This document shows positions 27,927 to 35,863 of a DNA stretch of 48,139 nucleotides, piece by piece. Both the position numbers and the translations under genes were made by a program. Numbering within the stretch: the stretch's first letter is position 1; each line of letters opens with the position of its first letter. Under the pieces are notes generated by a model, which ran no database searches, was not told where the DNA came from, and saw only the letters and a program-made list of their open reading frames with translations. The DNA is from Pseudomonadota bacterium (lineage in GTDB: Bacteria; Pseudomonadota; Gammaproteobacteria; Burkholderiales; Burkholderiaceae_C), in the NCBI GenBank assembly GCA_018242005.1, contig JAFECU010000294.1, positions 1 through 48,139 on the forward strand, written 5' to 3'.

Positions 27927-29105
27927 CTATGGTTGCGCCACCGCCGCCGCCAGTGCCTTCACCAGGTCCGACTGCGTGATGATGCCGACCAGTTGCTGCG
28001 ACTCGTCCACCACCGGGATATGGTGATGCCCCGCCTCGGAGAACAGCGGCACCAGATCCATCACATGCCGCCCAGCCTGCACTTGCTGCACCGGCGACGA
28101 CATCAGGCCCTGCACCTGATCGGGCCGTTTGGGTCGGCCCATGATGAGGGTGCGCAGGCGCCGTCCCATGCCCTCGTGCAATTCCAGGCTGGCCAGGCGC
28201 ATGAAGTCCGCCACGGTAACGATGCCTACCACGACCTGCTGCCCATCCACCACGGGTAGCGCCTTGATCTCATGCTTGCGCATGAGCGCCCAGGCATCCC
28301 TCAGTGGTGTATCGGCCGCCACAGCATGCACCGGCGTGGACATGATCTGGCCGCAATGCAGGCTACCCAATGTGCGCTGGAATGCCGCTTTGCCGGCCAG
28401 GTGCAGCAGGCCCTCCAGATCGTCACGGCTCACGTCCAGCACTTGGTTGTAGTGGCTGAGCGCCGCATCCAGGTCGTCCGCCGTAAAGCCACCGGAGCCT
28501 TCGGGCGCATGTTCCTTGCGCAACTGCGCATGGGGATAGCTGCGGCCCGTCAGCTGGTTAAAGGCCATGCCCGCCAGCACCAGCACCAGCACGTTGAACA
28601 ACACGGGGGCCACCGCCATGACCGAGGCCTCCTGCGGATGCAAAACCGCAAACAGGGCCATGGCGCCTCCGGGCGGATGCAGGCAGCGCAGCGCCAGCAT
28701 CACCATCATCGCCAGCCCCACGGCCAGCCCACAGGCCAAGGACACGCTGGGCACCAGAGCGGCGCAGCCCACGCCCACCAAATAAGACAGTGCGCTGCCC
28801 GCGAGAACCGGCCATGGTTGGGCCAGCGGACTGGAGGGCAAGGCGATGATGAGCACTGCGCTCGAACCCAGGGACGCCACCATCCAAGGTATTGGAGGGC
28901 TGGCGCCGAAGCGATGGGCAATAAATGCCACCACGATCACGCTCAGCACGATGCCTGACACCATGCGCAGGCGCTCACGCTGATTGATGCGCACACGTGC
29001 CGGCATGAAAAGGCGCAGCCAGCTGAGGGCACGCGGGAGCCAAGACTCTGAGGACACCGCCTCGTTGGGCTCTGGCTTGGAGTTGGAAGGAGGGAGCGAA
29101 GACAT
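27927..29105 (-). CDS. HPP family membrane protein with two CBS domains
   Basis: This 392-residue protein has an N-terminal HPP domain with about five helices (LGSSAVLIIALPSSPLAQPW and LALRCLHPPGGAMALFAVL, the His-Pro-Pro that names the family) and, after residue ~240, two CBS domains (MSTPVHAVAADTPLRDAWAL…PVVDGQQVVVGIVT and MSSPVQQVQ…HIPVVDESQQLVGIIT). HPP proteins include nitrite carriers of cyanobacteria/chloroplasts; CBS pairs sense adenylates. The frame is open to 29264; ATG 29105 precedes a low-complexity N-terminus, and the true start is uncertain because no clear ribosome site is seen. Confidence 0.88.
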   Translation of the reverse strand: MSSLPPSNSKPEPNEAVSSESWLPRALSWLRLFMPARVRINQRERLRMVSGIVLSVIVVAFIAHRFGASPPIPWMVASLGSSAVLIIALPSSPLAQPWPVLAGSALSYLVGVGCAALVPSVSLACGLAVGLAMMVMLALRCLHPPGGAMALFAVLHPQEASVMAVAPVLFNVLVLVLAGMAFNQLTGRSYPHAQLRKEHAPEGSGGFTADDLDAALSHYNQVLDVSRDDLEGLLHLAGKAAFQRTLGSLHCGQIMSTPVHAVAADTPLRDAWALMRKHEIKALPVVDGQQVVVGIVTVADFMRLASLELHEGMGRRLRTLIMGRPKRPDQVQGLMSSPVQQVQAGRHVMDLVPLFSEAGHHHIPVVDESQQLVGIITQSDLVKALAAAVAQP

Positions 29106-29248
29106 GAAGACAAGGCACGCGCCGCGCAAGAGGCCGCGCATTATCTGCGCAATGCCGTCACGACGGCCTGCATGGTTATTGCGCCGCCGTCGAAGCTGCC
29201 CACGCGGCGCGCGGGTCGCGATCGGCCGCGACCACCCTGCACTCTCTA

Positions 29249-29254
29249 TAGAAT
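29249..29254 (+). promoter_or_regulatory. Candidate -10 element for psd
   Basis: TAGAAT within CTCTATAGAATGG matches the sigma-70 -10 consensus at five of six positions and lies 32 bases before the GTG start of psd. An in-frame ATG overlaps it (29253), which is therefore unlikely to be the translation start. I see no convincing -35. Confidence 0.35.
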
Positions 29255-29285
29255 GGCGCGGCATTTTTGCCAGGATTACCGCTAC

Positions 29286-30161
29286 GTGTCTGATCGCCTC
29301 GCCGTACTACTTCAGTATCTGCTCCCCAAACAGCTGCTCACCTCGCTTGCCGGACGACTCGCGTCGGCGCGCGCAGGAAGCCTGACCACGACCGCCATCC
29401 GCCGATTTGTGGCGCGCTACCAGGTGGACATGAGCGAGGCGGCCGATCCAGACATTGCCAGCTACCCCACGTTCAACGCCTTCTTCACACGCGCGCTGCG
29501 CCCTGGGTTGCGTCCACTGGCCGATGCAGCCGCCATCTGCCCCGTGGATGGCGCGGTGAGCCAGTTGGGCCCCATTGAACGCGACCAAATCTTCCAGGCC
29601 AAGGGGCACCACTACTCCACCACGGCCCTGCTGGGCGGCGACGCACAACTGGCCGCCCGGTTCCAAGACGGCCAGTTTGCCACCATCTACCTGAGCCCGC
29701 GCGACTACCACCGAATCCACATGCCCTGCGATGGCCGCCTGCTGCGCATGGAGCATGTGCCGGGGGCCCTGTTCTCGGTAAACCCCGCAACGGCACGCGG
29801 CGTGCCCGGGCTGTTCGCGCGCAACGAGCGCGTAGTGTGCCTGTTCGAGACCCCGCTGGGGCCCATGGCGCTGGTCCTCGTAGGCGCCACCATCGTCGGC
29901 AGCATGTCCACCGTTTGGCACGGCCAGGTCAACCCGCCGCGTACGGGCCAGCCGCGCCGCTGGGACTATCAGAACCAACAAATCACGCTGCGCCGGGGCG
30001 AGGAAATGGGCCGTTTTCTGCTCGGGTCCACCGTGGTGATGCTGTTCCAGAACGGAGCCGTGGAATTCAATACCGACTGGGCGCCGGCCCGATCGGTGCG
30101 CCTTGGCGAGGCCATGGCGCAGATGCCAGGACTCTGGGCCGCCGGCCCTGCGCCGCACTGA
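29286..30161 (+). CDS. psd: Phosphatidylserine decarboxylase proenzyme
   Basis: This 291-residue protein converts phosphatidylserine to phosphatidylethanolamine at the inner membrane. The self-cleavage site is LGST with Ser248 becoming the pyruvoyl group; PVDGAVSQLG and SPRDYHRIHMP carry the catalytic Asp and His. I choose GTG 29286 as start: the N-terminus VSDRLAVLLQYLLPKQLLT then aligns residue for residue with the E. coli protein (MLNSFKLSLQYILPK), and AGGA (29272-29275) lies ten bases upstream. The in-frame ATG 29253 falls inside a -10-like sequence. Confidence 0.93.
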   Translation: MSDRLAVLLQYLLPKQLLTSLAGRLASARAGSLTTTAIRRFVARYQVDMSEAADPDIASYPTFNAFFTRALRPGLRPLADAAAICPVDGAVSQLGPIERDQIFQAKGHHYSTTALLGGDAQLAARFQDGQFATIYLSPRDYHRIHMPCDGRLLRMEHVPGALFSVNPATARGVPGLFARNERVVCLFETPLGPMALVLVGATIVGSMSTVWHGQVNPPRTGQPRRWDYQNQQITLRRGEEMGRFLLGSTVVMLFQNGAVEFNTDWAPARSVRLGEAMAQMPGLWAAGPAPH

Positions 30162-30170
30162 AAGGCGCGA

Positions 30171-30431
30171 TCAATATTGCTGCTGCACGCGCACGGTAGT
30201 GAACACCGTGGGCTCGAGCTCCAGATCGGCTGGGTCCACGGGCTCGGCGTGACCGACGAGATAGACCGCAAGGTCGTTGCGGCGCAGCGAAATATGACTG
30301 ACCTCTTCCCAGTTGCCAGAGTGCCTGACACGGGTACCCGGCTTGTAGACCGGCATACGAAACTGCTTGGCCCAGCCGCAGGGAGCCGAGGCCTGATCCT
30401 GGGTCAAAAGAGATGATTGGCTGGCTTGCAT
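30171..30431 (-). CDS. Small conserved-type hypothetical protein
   Basis: This 86-residue protein has no family I can name. Its core PVYKPGTRVRHSGNWEEVSH followed by LRRNDLAVYLVGHAEPVDPADLELEP looks like a small beta-rich soluble domain. I prefer ATG 30431; an upstream ATG at 30488 adds 19 residues but lies directly against an AT-rich promoter-like segment shared with the divergent gene. It converges with psd, 9 nt apart. Confidence 0.6.
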   Translation of the reverse strand: MQASQSSLLTQDQASAPCGWAKQFRMPVYKPGTRVRHSGNWEEVSHISLRRNDLAVYLVGHAEPVDPADLELEPTVFTTVRVQQQY

Positions 30432-30493
30432 GACGCGCGATCTTAGCGGCTTTGCTTGGTGCAGCAGACTCTCGTCCAAAGGACCCATCCCTA

Positions 30494-30499
30494 TATAAT
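30494..30499 (+). promoter_or_regulatory. Consensus -10 box TATAAT just before a start codon
   Basis: A perfect TATAAT lies in CTATATAATTTATCC between two divergent genes. Transcription from it would start about 30506, leaving only ~3 bases before the ATG at 30509. No good -35 is visible 17 bases upstream. Confidence 0.5.
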
Positions 30500-30508
30500 T
30501 TATCCATC

Positions 30509-30892
30509 ATGCCGAGATGGTTGATTGCGGTTTTCACCCTCCACTTTTTGTTGAGCCTGGGTGCGTCCGCTTTTGGCATGGCGCCCGCTGCGCAGCGTTC
30601 ACCGCAGACCCACACCAGGTCCATTCAGACATGCCTGGTGCTTCAGCACCTCGCCACCCCTCAGACCCAGAAATCAGACGCACGGGAACAGGCTGTCACC
30701 GACACGCTCGAATGCAGCCTGGCGGATGCCAGCCAGGATCTGCCGGATGACCAGAACATTCGGCTGTTTGAAGCGAGCCCAGGCCGCGTGCTGTTTCGTT
30801 GCCCCATGGCGATAGCTCAGGCACCTGCTGCTCCACGGCTGAAAAAACAGCCCAAACGCCCCCGACAGGATGGCACGCCACGCAGCGCCTGA
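30509..30892 (+). CDS. Exported hypothetical protein
   Basis: This 127-residue protein starts with a signal peptide or anchor (WLIAVFTLHFLLSLGASAFGM) and continues with a polar region holding three cysteines (TCLVLQHL, TLECSLAD, FRCPMA) and a basic tail (LKKQPKRPRQDG). I do not recognise a family. It is 100 nt upstream of the Rrf2-type regulator on the same strand and may share its transcript. Confidence 0.6.
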   Translation: MPRWLIAVFTLHFLLSLGASAFGMAPAAQRSPQTHTRSIQTCLVLQHLATPQTQKSDAREQAVTDTLECSLADASQDLPDDQNIRLFEASPGRVLFRCPMAIAQAPAAPRLKKQPKRPRQDGTPRSA

Positions 30893-30992
30893 GCTGCCCG
30901 CGCATCTCTCGCGACCCGCCCATCCTTAGTCGCCACCAACAGTGGTACCTGCCCTATTCAGGGCCGCCCAAGCCTTTTCCCAGGAGCACCCC

Positions 30993-31529
30993 ATGCGTTT
31001 AACCACCCGAGGCAAGCTCGCCGTAACCGCCATCACCGATGTGGCGCTGCACTCCCACGGGCGTCCCGTCGCCCTCCCCGGGATCAGCGTCCGGCAAGGC
31101 ATCTCCCTGTCCTATCTGGAAGACATTTTCAGTGCATTGCGCCGCGCCGGTCTTGTCCGCAGCATCCGCGGTCCGGGTGGCGGCTACATGCTGTCACGCC
31201 CGCCTCAAGGCCTGTCCGTCGCCGAGATCATCATGGCCTCGGAAAAATACATGCCGCCATCCCACGACAAGGCCGACGGATCCACCGCAAGCCAGCATCC
31301 CGGCGACATGACGGCCGACCTGTGGGCCAGTTTCCATTCACGCGTCATGGAGTACCTTCAATCGATCACCGTGGCTGACCTGCTTGCACAGCATGGGACG
31401 GGAGAGGGTAACGCCGGCGCCCCAGCCGTGCTGGCTCAAGCATCGAAAGACAGGTCCCAGCGAACCATAGAGACGCAACTGCCAGCGCGCGACGTACCGA
31501 ACTCGGTGTTCGCCTTGGCCCCGGGTTGA
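30993..31529 (+). CDS. Rrf2/IscR-type transcriptional regulator lacking cluster cysteines
   Basis: This 178-residue DNA-binding protein has the Rrf2 winged helix: MRLTTRGKLAVTAITDVALH, SVRQGISLSYLEDIFSALRR (recognition helix) and RSIRGPGGGYMLSR. It aligns with IscR through the dimerisation helix (LWASFHSRVMEYLQSITVADLL), but contains no cysteine at all, so the three Cys ligands of the IscR iron-sulfur cluster are missing. It must work without a cluster or through another ligand. AGGAG (30982-30986) supports the start. No isc genes follow; tRNA-Gly is next. Confidence 0.88.
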   Translation: MRLTTRGKLAVTAITDVALHSHGRPVALPGISVRQGISLSYLEDIFSALRRAGLVRSIRGPGGGYMLSRPPQGLSVAEIIMASEKYMPPSHDKADGSTASQHPGDMTADLWASFHSRVMEYLQSITVADLLAQHGTGEGNAGAPAVLAQASKDRSQRTIETQLPARDVPNSVFALAPG

Positions 31530-31636
31530 ACGGTCGACACATGGACGGACTCGAGCAAAAGAGCGGTCACAAAAGTTACGCTAAAATCGCCCGGCTTTGA
31601 CCGCCCAAGGGCAACCCTTGCAAAGGTGGTCACCAA

Positions 31637-31710
31637 GCGGGCGTCGTTCAATGGTAGGACCTGAGCTTCCCAAGCTCAAGACGTGGGTTCGATTCCCATC
31701 GCCCGCTCCA
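31637..31710 (+). tRNA. tRNA-Gly (anticodon CCC)
   Basis: The 74-base cloverleaf has acceptor arms GCGGGCG/CGCCCGC, D-arm region GTTCAATGGTAGGAC, anticodon stem-loop TGAGCTTCCCAAGCTCA with CCC at the anticodon, T-arm GTGGGTTCGATTCCCAT and encoded CCA. A TAAAAT at 31582-31587 could be its -10 element. Confidence 0.96.
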
Positions 31711-31719
31711 ACACACGCA

Positions 31720-32700
31720 TCAGGGCATGACCGTGGCGCCACCCCATGCACAGGCCGACGGGCCAAAAAATTCTTGCAGAAATTCCACGCACACCCGTAC
31801 CTTGGCGGAGCGTTCCAGCGGCGTAGGGTAGACGGCCCAGATGTTGGCCTCCTGGCGCCATTCGGGCAGAACCTGCACCAAGCGCCCCGCCTCCAGGTGC
31901 GCTCCCACATCCCATAGTGAGCGCAACGCGATGCCGCGCCCATGTACGGCCCACTGCACCACCATTTCGCCGTTATTGGCCGACAGCGGCCCTGTGACCT
32001 TCACCGTCTCTTCCTGCACACCCGAGCGCAGGCGCCACACGCCAAATGGATGGTCGCGCTCCTTGATCACAAGGCAGTCGTGCCCGGGCAGATCGGCCGG
32101 GCTGCGCGGTGCTCCGCGGCGCACCAGGTAGTCCGGCGCGGCGCAAAGCACGCGGTGGTTGTCGGCCAGGCGCCGCGCGATCAGATGCGGCGCGATCTCG
32201 TCGCCCACGCGCACATCCAGATCGAAGCCCTCGCCCGCCACGTCCACGAGTCGGTCGAACACCTCCAATCGCACCTGCAGGCCCGGGTGTCGCTCCACCA
32301 GCTTCGAGAGCACAGGTGCGACCACGTTGCGCCCAAAGCCGAAGCTGCTGGAGACGCGCAGCAGCCCCTGCGGCTCGCGGCGCGTGACGGCCACCTCCTG
32401 CAAGAGCTGATCCATGTCGTCGAGAATGCGCTGCGCCCAGTGGAACACGCGCTCGCCCTGGTCGGTCACGGCCACACGGCGCGTGGTGCGGTGCAACAGC
32501 GGCACGCCCAGCTCCTGCTCCAGCAGCCGGATGCGCTTGCTCACATAGGCGGGCGAAACTGACAGCGCCTGCGCCGCCGCGGCAAAGCCGGCCTTGCGCA
32601 CCACGGTGCAGAAGACGCGCAAATCGTCGGTAGGCGGGATTTTATGCACGATGTGTGAACAGTAGAACCACAGAAGCGCGCATTGTATGAATCCCGTCAT
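31720..32700 (-). CDS. LysR-family transcriptional regulator (DmlR-like position)
   Basis: This up to 326-residue regulator has the N-terminal helix-turn-helix DLRVFCTVVRKAGFAAAAQA followed by SVSPAYVSKRIRLLEQEL, and a C-terminal effector domain. An alternative GTG start at 32649 (VHKIPPTDDLRVF) removes 17 hydrophobic-looking residues and leaves a normal LysR N-terminus and a 92-base intergenic promoter region; I consider it at least as likely. It is divergent from the tartrate/D-malate dehydrogenase gene, as dmlR is from dmlA in E. coli, so it probably activates that gene. Confidence 0.9.
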   Translation of the reverse strand: MTGFIQCALLWFYCSHIVHKIPPTDDLRVFCTVVRKAGFAAAAQALSVSPAYVSKRIRLLEQELGVPLLHRTTRRVAVTDQGERVFHWAQRILDDMDQLLQEVAVTRREPQGLLRVSSSFGFGRNVVAPVLSKLVERHPGLQVRLEVFDRLVDVAGEGFDLDVRVGDEIAPHLIARRLADNHRVLCAAPDYLVRRGAPRSPADLPGHDCLVIKERDHPFGVWRLRSGVQEETVKVTGPLSANNGEMVVQWAVHGRGIALRSLWDVGAHLEAGRLVQVLPEWRQEANIWAVYPTPLERSAKVRVCVEFLQEFFGPSACAWGGATVMP

Positions 32701-32716
32701 CAGTGAACAATGACGG
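32694..32716. promoter_or_regulatory. Inverted repeat in the LysR/dehydrogenase intergenic region
   Basis: CCGTCAT (32694-32700) and ATGACGG (32710-32716) form a perfect 7-bp inverted repeat spaced by nine bases. GTGAACA inside the spacer is repeated in direct orientation at 32655-32661. Position between divergent genes suggests an operator for the LysR regulator; a role as operator is inference. Confidence 0.45.
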
Positions 32717-32741
32717 CCATCACATCCCGGAGAACCACCGC

Positions 32742-33830
32742 ATGCAAACCGCTTACAAGATCGCAGTCCTGCCCGGCGACGGCATTGGCCGTGAAGTCAT
32801 GCCCGAGGGCCTGCGCGCCGTCGAGGCCGCGGCCCGGCGCTTTGGCCTGGCGCTCGACTTCCACCATTTCGACTGGGCGCACTGCGACTACTACCAACAG
32901 CACGGCAAGATGATGCCCGACGACTGGAAGGCGCAATTGCAGGGCATGGACGCCATCTACTACGGCGCCGTGGGCTGGCCGGCCACCGTGCCCGACCATG
33001 TGTCGCTCTGGGGGTCGCTGCTCAAGTTCCGGCGCGAGTTCGATCAGTACATCAACCTGCGCCCCGTGCGCCTGTTCGAAGGCGTGCCCTGCCCGCTGGC
33101 CGGCCGCAAGCCCGGCGACATCGACTACTACGTGGTGCGCGAGAACACCGAGGGCGAATACACCTCGCTCGGCGGCATCATGTACGAGGGCACGGACCGC
33201 GAGATCGTGATCCAGGAATCGGTCTACTCGCGCCACGGCGCCAACCGCCTGCTCAGGTTCGCCTTCGACCTGGCCCAAAGGCGCGCGAAGAAGCATGTGA
33301 CCCTGGCCACCAAGAGCAACGGCATCGCCATCAGCATGCCCTGGTGGGACCAGCGCGCCGAGGAGGTCGCCAAACAATACCCCGACGTGGCGCTGGACAA
33401 GCAGCACATCGACATCCTCACGGCGCGCTTCGTGCTGCAGCCCGGGCGCTTCGACGTGGTGGCGGCCACCAACCTGTTTGGCGACATCCTCTCCGACCTG
33501 GGGCCCGCCACCACAGGCACCATCGGCCTGGCGCCCTCGGCCAACCTCAACCCCGAGCGCAGCTTCCCCAGCCTGTTCGAGCCCGTGCACGGCTCGGCGC
33601 CCGACATCTATGGCAAGAACATCGCCAACCCCATCGCCATGATCTGGTCCGGCGCGCTGATGCTGGACTTCCTGACCCGGGGCCAGGGCGCGGGCCGTCA
33701 GGCGCATGACGCCATCGTCGCGGCCATCGAGGAGGTCATCAAGAGCGGCCCGCGCACGCCCGACCTGGGTGGGTCGGCCAACACCACGCAGGTGGGCGAA
33801 GCCATAGCGGGCGCGATTGCCAGGGCTTGA
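32742..33830 (+). CDS. Tartrate/D-malate dehydrogenase (decarboxylating), TtuC/DmlA type
   Basis: This 362-residue enzyme is an NAD-dependent beta-decarboxylating dehydrogenase of the isocitrate/isopropylmalate family. Visible landmarks: KIAVLPGDGIGREVMPEGL at the N-terminus, LRPVRLFEGV, VRENTEGEYTSLGG, and the substrate/metal segment FGDILSDLGPATTGTIGLAPSAN and EPVHGSAPDIYGKNIANP. The NTEGEYT pattern and lack of isopropylmalate residues fit tartrate dehydrogenase/D-malate dehydrogenase. GGAG (32729-32732) precedes ATG 32742. It is controlled in all likelihood by the divergent LysR gene. Confidence 0.93.
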   Translation: MQTAYKIAVLPGDGIGREVMPEGLRAVEAAARRFGLALDFHHFDWAHCDYYQQHGKMMPDDWKAQLQGMDAIYYGAVGWPATVPDHVSLWGSLLKFRREFDQYINLRPVRLFEGVPCPLAGRKPGDIDYYVVRENTEGEYTSLGGIMYEGTDREIVIQESVYSRHGANRLLRFAFDLAQRRAKKHVTLATKSNGIAISMPWWDQRAEEVAKQYPDVALDKQHIDILTARFVLQPGRFDVVAATNLFGDILSDLGPATTGTIGLAPSANLNPERSFPSLFEPVHGSAPDIYGKNIANPIAMIWSGALMLDFLTRGQGAGRQAHDAIVAAIEEVIKSGPRTPDLGGSANTTQVGEAIAGAIARA

Positions 33831-33904
33831 GCAACCACGCAGCAAAACCGCCGTCGTCCCCGGCGCAAACGGGAATCGACGGCAGTCCAGTCCCTCGACC
33901 ATGC

Positions 33905-33986
33905 GCGGCATGGCCCGGCCGGCATGGTGCTTGCGCGTGCATGGCGCTTTCAGCCAATAGCCGCACGCCAATGAAGCCCGGAAGGC
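33905..33986. repeat. ~80-bp dispersed repeat, copy 2
   Basis: This segment aligns with 14617-14699 over about 80 bases. It lies in the 281-base gap after the dehydrogenase gene, which also has a degenerate REP-like palindrome at about 33846-33884 (GTCGTCCCCGGCGCAAACGG). I see no gene in this gap. Confidence 0.65.
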
Positions 33987-34111
33987 CTATCCGCACAGGA
34001 CCCTGTTGACGATCACAAGAGGTCAACTGCCGGATCCGGGTTGAACCGTCCGCAACCCAACAACACTACCGTCAAGCACACAAAGCACTCAGCCCTATAC
34101 TGCCCGCCGCA

Positions 34112-35167
34112 ATGAATGCAGGATCTCATGGCATGCGCATGGCTGCCTTTTTACGCCCTTTGGTTTATCTGGGCCTGGCCGGCCTGGCCGCATGCGCCAA
34201 CAGCCCCGCAGGCAAGGCCACCGCGCCAGCGGCAGAGGCCGCCGCAGCGCCGGCACCCACACCAATCAAGATCGGCATTGCCCTGGGCGGCGGCGCGGCC
34301 AAGGGTTTTGCGCACATCGGCGTGATCAAGATGCTGGAGGCCAATGGCCTGGCGCCCTCGGTCGTGGCGGGCACGAGCGCGGGCAGCGTGGTCGGCGCGC
34401 TGTATGCGAGCGGCATGAATGCCTTCGAATTGCAGGAAAAGGCCGTGGCCCTGGACGAGGGCCGGATACGAGACCTCCAGCTGTCCTCGGGCGGCCTAGT
34501 GCAGGGCCGCAAGCTGGAGGACTATGTCAACGCCCAGGTACACGGCAAGCCATTGGAACAGCTGGCCAAGCCCTTCGTGGCCGTGGCAACAAGGCTGGAA
34601 GATGGCGAGCGCACCGTGTTCGCGCGCGGCAACACGGGCCAGGCGGTGCGCGCGTCAAGCAGCATTCCCGGTGTGTTCCAGCCTGTGGCCATTGGCAAAT
34701 TCCACTTCGTCGACGGCGGCATCGTCAGCCCCGTGCCCGTGGACGCGGCGCGCCAGCTGGGTGCGGATGTGGTCATCGCCGTGGACATCTCCAACAAGGC
34801 GCGCGGCAAGTCGCCGGAACACATGCTCGGCGCACTGAACCAGTCCATCGCCATCATGGGCCAGAAGCTCGGTCAGGCCGAGCTAGCGCGCGCCGACGTG
34901 GTCATTCGCCCGCAGGTGTTGGACATCGGCCCGGTTGACTTCAACCAGCGCGCCAGCGCCATCATGGAGGGCGAGAAGGCGGCGCTGGCCGCCATGCCTC
35001 AAATACGTGCGCGCATCACCCAGTTGCAGGCCGAGCGCGCGCAAACCACGCGCGTCGCACAACAAAAAATCCTCGAGGCCCAGCATCAGGACTGCCTGGA
35101 CAAACGCTCACGGCTTCATAAGCTGGCCGGACTGGCGGGCCTGGACGACTCCTGCGCCTTGCCCTGA
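34112..35167 (+). CDS. Patatin-like phospholipase lipoprotein (RssA-like)
   Basis: This 351-residue protein has an N-terminal lipoprotein signal with lipobox LAAC (Cys28), so it is expected to be membrane-anchored. The patatin domain shows the oxyanion loop LGGGAAKGFAH, the nucleophile Ser89 in GTSAG and the dyad Asp201 in VDGG. Such proteins hydrolyse acyl groups from phospholipids. The C-terminal ~60 residues are a charged helical tail (RARITQLQAERAQTTRVAQQ). Several in-frame ATGs (34112, 34133, 34139) are possible starts. The gene stands alone. Confidence 0.9.
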   Translation: MNAGSHGMRMAAFLRPLVYLGLAGLAACANSPAGKATAPAAEAAAAPAPTPIKIGIALGGGAAKGFAHIGVIKMLEANGLAPSVVAGTSAGSVVGALYASGMNAFELQEKAVALDEGRIRDLQLSSGGLVQGRKLEDYVNAQVHGKPLEQLAKPFVAVATRLEDGERTVFARGNTGQAVRASSSIPGVFQPVAIGKFHFVDGGIVSPVPVDAARQLGADVVIAVDISNKARGKSPEHMLGALNQSIAIMGQKLGQAELARADVVIRPQVLDIGPVDFNQRASAIMEGEKAALAAMPQIRARITQLQAERAQTTRVAQQKILEAQHQDCLDKRSRLHKLAGLAGLDDSCALP

Positions 35168-35233
35168 GCTTGGGCGTTGAGCATTTGCTGTGCTGCGGTA
35201 GTCACGCCCAACGCATATCTCCCAAGCGGGCCG

Positions 35234-35731
35234 TCACTCCTTACCCAGTTTGGCCTTGTCTTCGGCAATCGCCTTTTCCTGGCCCTTGATGGCCTGCTGG
35301 TCCTTGTAGACCTTTTCGGCATCGGGTGAGGTAGCAGCCATGCGACCGTGCTTGTCGTCACGCCGCTGGCGGCGTGCATCGGCCTTGAGTTTGCCTTTGT
35401 CCTGCTTGAGTTCGGTCTTGTCCTCCTTGCTCTGCAGCGAACCCTTGTGGTCGGCGGCCATGTCCTTCTTTTCGCCCTTGATCGCCTGCTTGTCGCGGTA
35501 GACGCGCATCGAATCCTTGGATTCGGCGGCCATCTTGCCTTCGGCCTTGTCGGATTTCAGCGTCTTGACATCCTTGGCGTCTTGTACGCGTTCGCGCGCG
35601 AGAGAGGCCTCATCGGCCTTCAGCTGGGCGGCATCCTCCTGTTTGGGCGTTACCTGGGCCCAGGCGCTGGGTATGGCCAGCGTCAATGCCGCAGCAACGG
35701 CGAGCAGGCTGGTTTGCGTGCGCAATGACAT
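35234..35731 (-). CDS. Exported charged protein with internal repeat
   Basis: This 165-residue protein has a clean signal peptide (residues 1-25, ending SAWA-QV) and a very polar lysine/aspartate/glutamine-rich mature part that should be mostly helical. Two related units are visible: MAAESKDSMRVYRDKQAIKG followed by EKKDMAADHKG, and MAATSPDAEKVYKDQQAIKG followed by QEKAIAEDKAK. I do not recognise the family. A GAGGAG site precedes ATG 35731. A stress-related periplasmic role is only a guess. Confidence 0.78.
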   Translation of the reverse strand: MSLRTQTSLLAVAAALTLAIPSAWAQVTPKQEDAAQLKADEASLARERVQDAKDVKTLKSDKAEGKMAAESKDSMRVYRDKQAIKGEKKDMAADHKGSLQSKEDKTELKQDKGKLKADARRQRRDDKHGRMAATSPDAEKVYKDQQAIKGQEKAIAEDKAKLGKE

Positions 35732-35863
35732 GATTGAAACTCCTCGTGTAGTTCTTGCGTTGAGTGCCGAGGCGTCTGGGTCTGCGACACCGCCGATGGC
35801 CCCATCGACAGTGCTTAGAAACCGCGGTCTGCGCTCAAGTTCCCACAATTGCAGGCCTTGTGC

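Noticed and set aside
29253-29285. ATG 29253 as start of phosphatidylserine decarboxylase
   Set aside because: It overlaps a -10-like sequence and adds 11 residues absent from the E. coli enzyme; GTG 29286 aligns with the E. coli N-terminus and has AGGA upstream.
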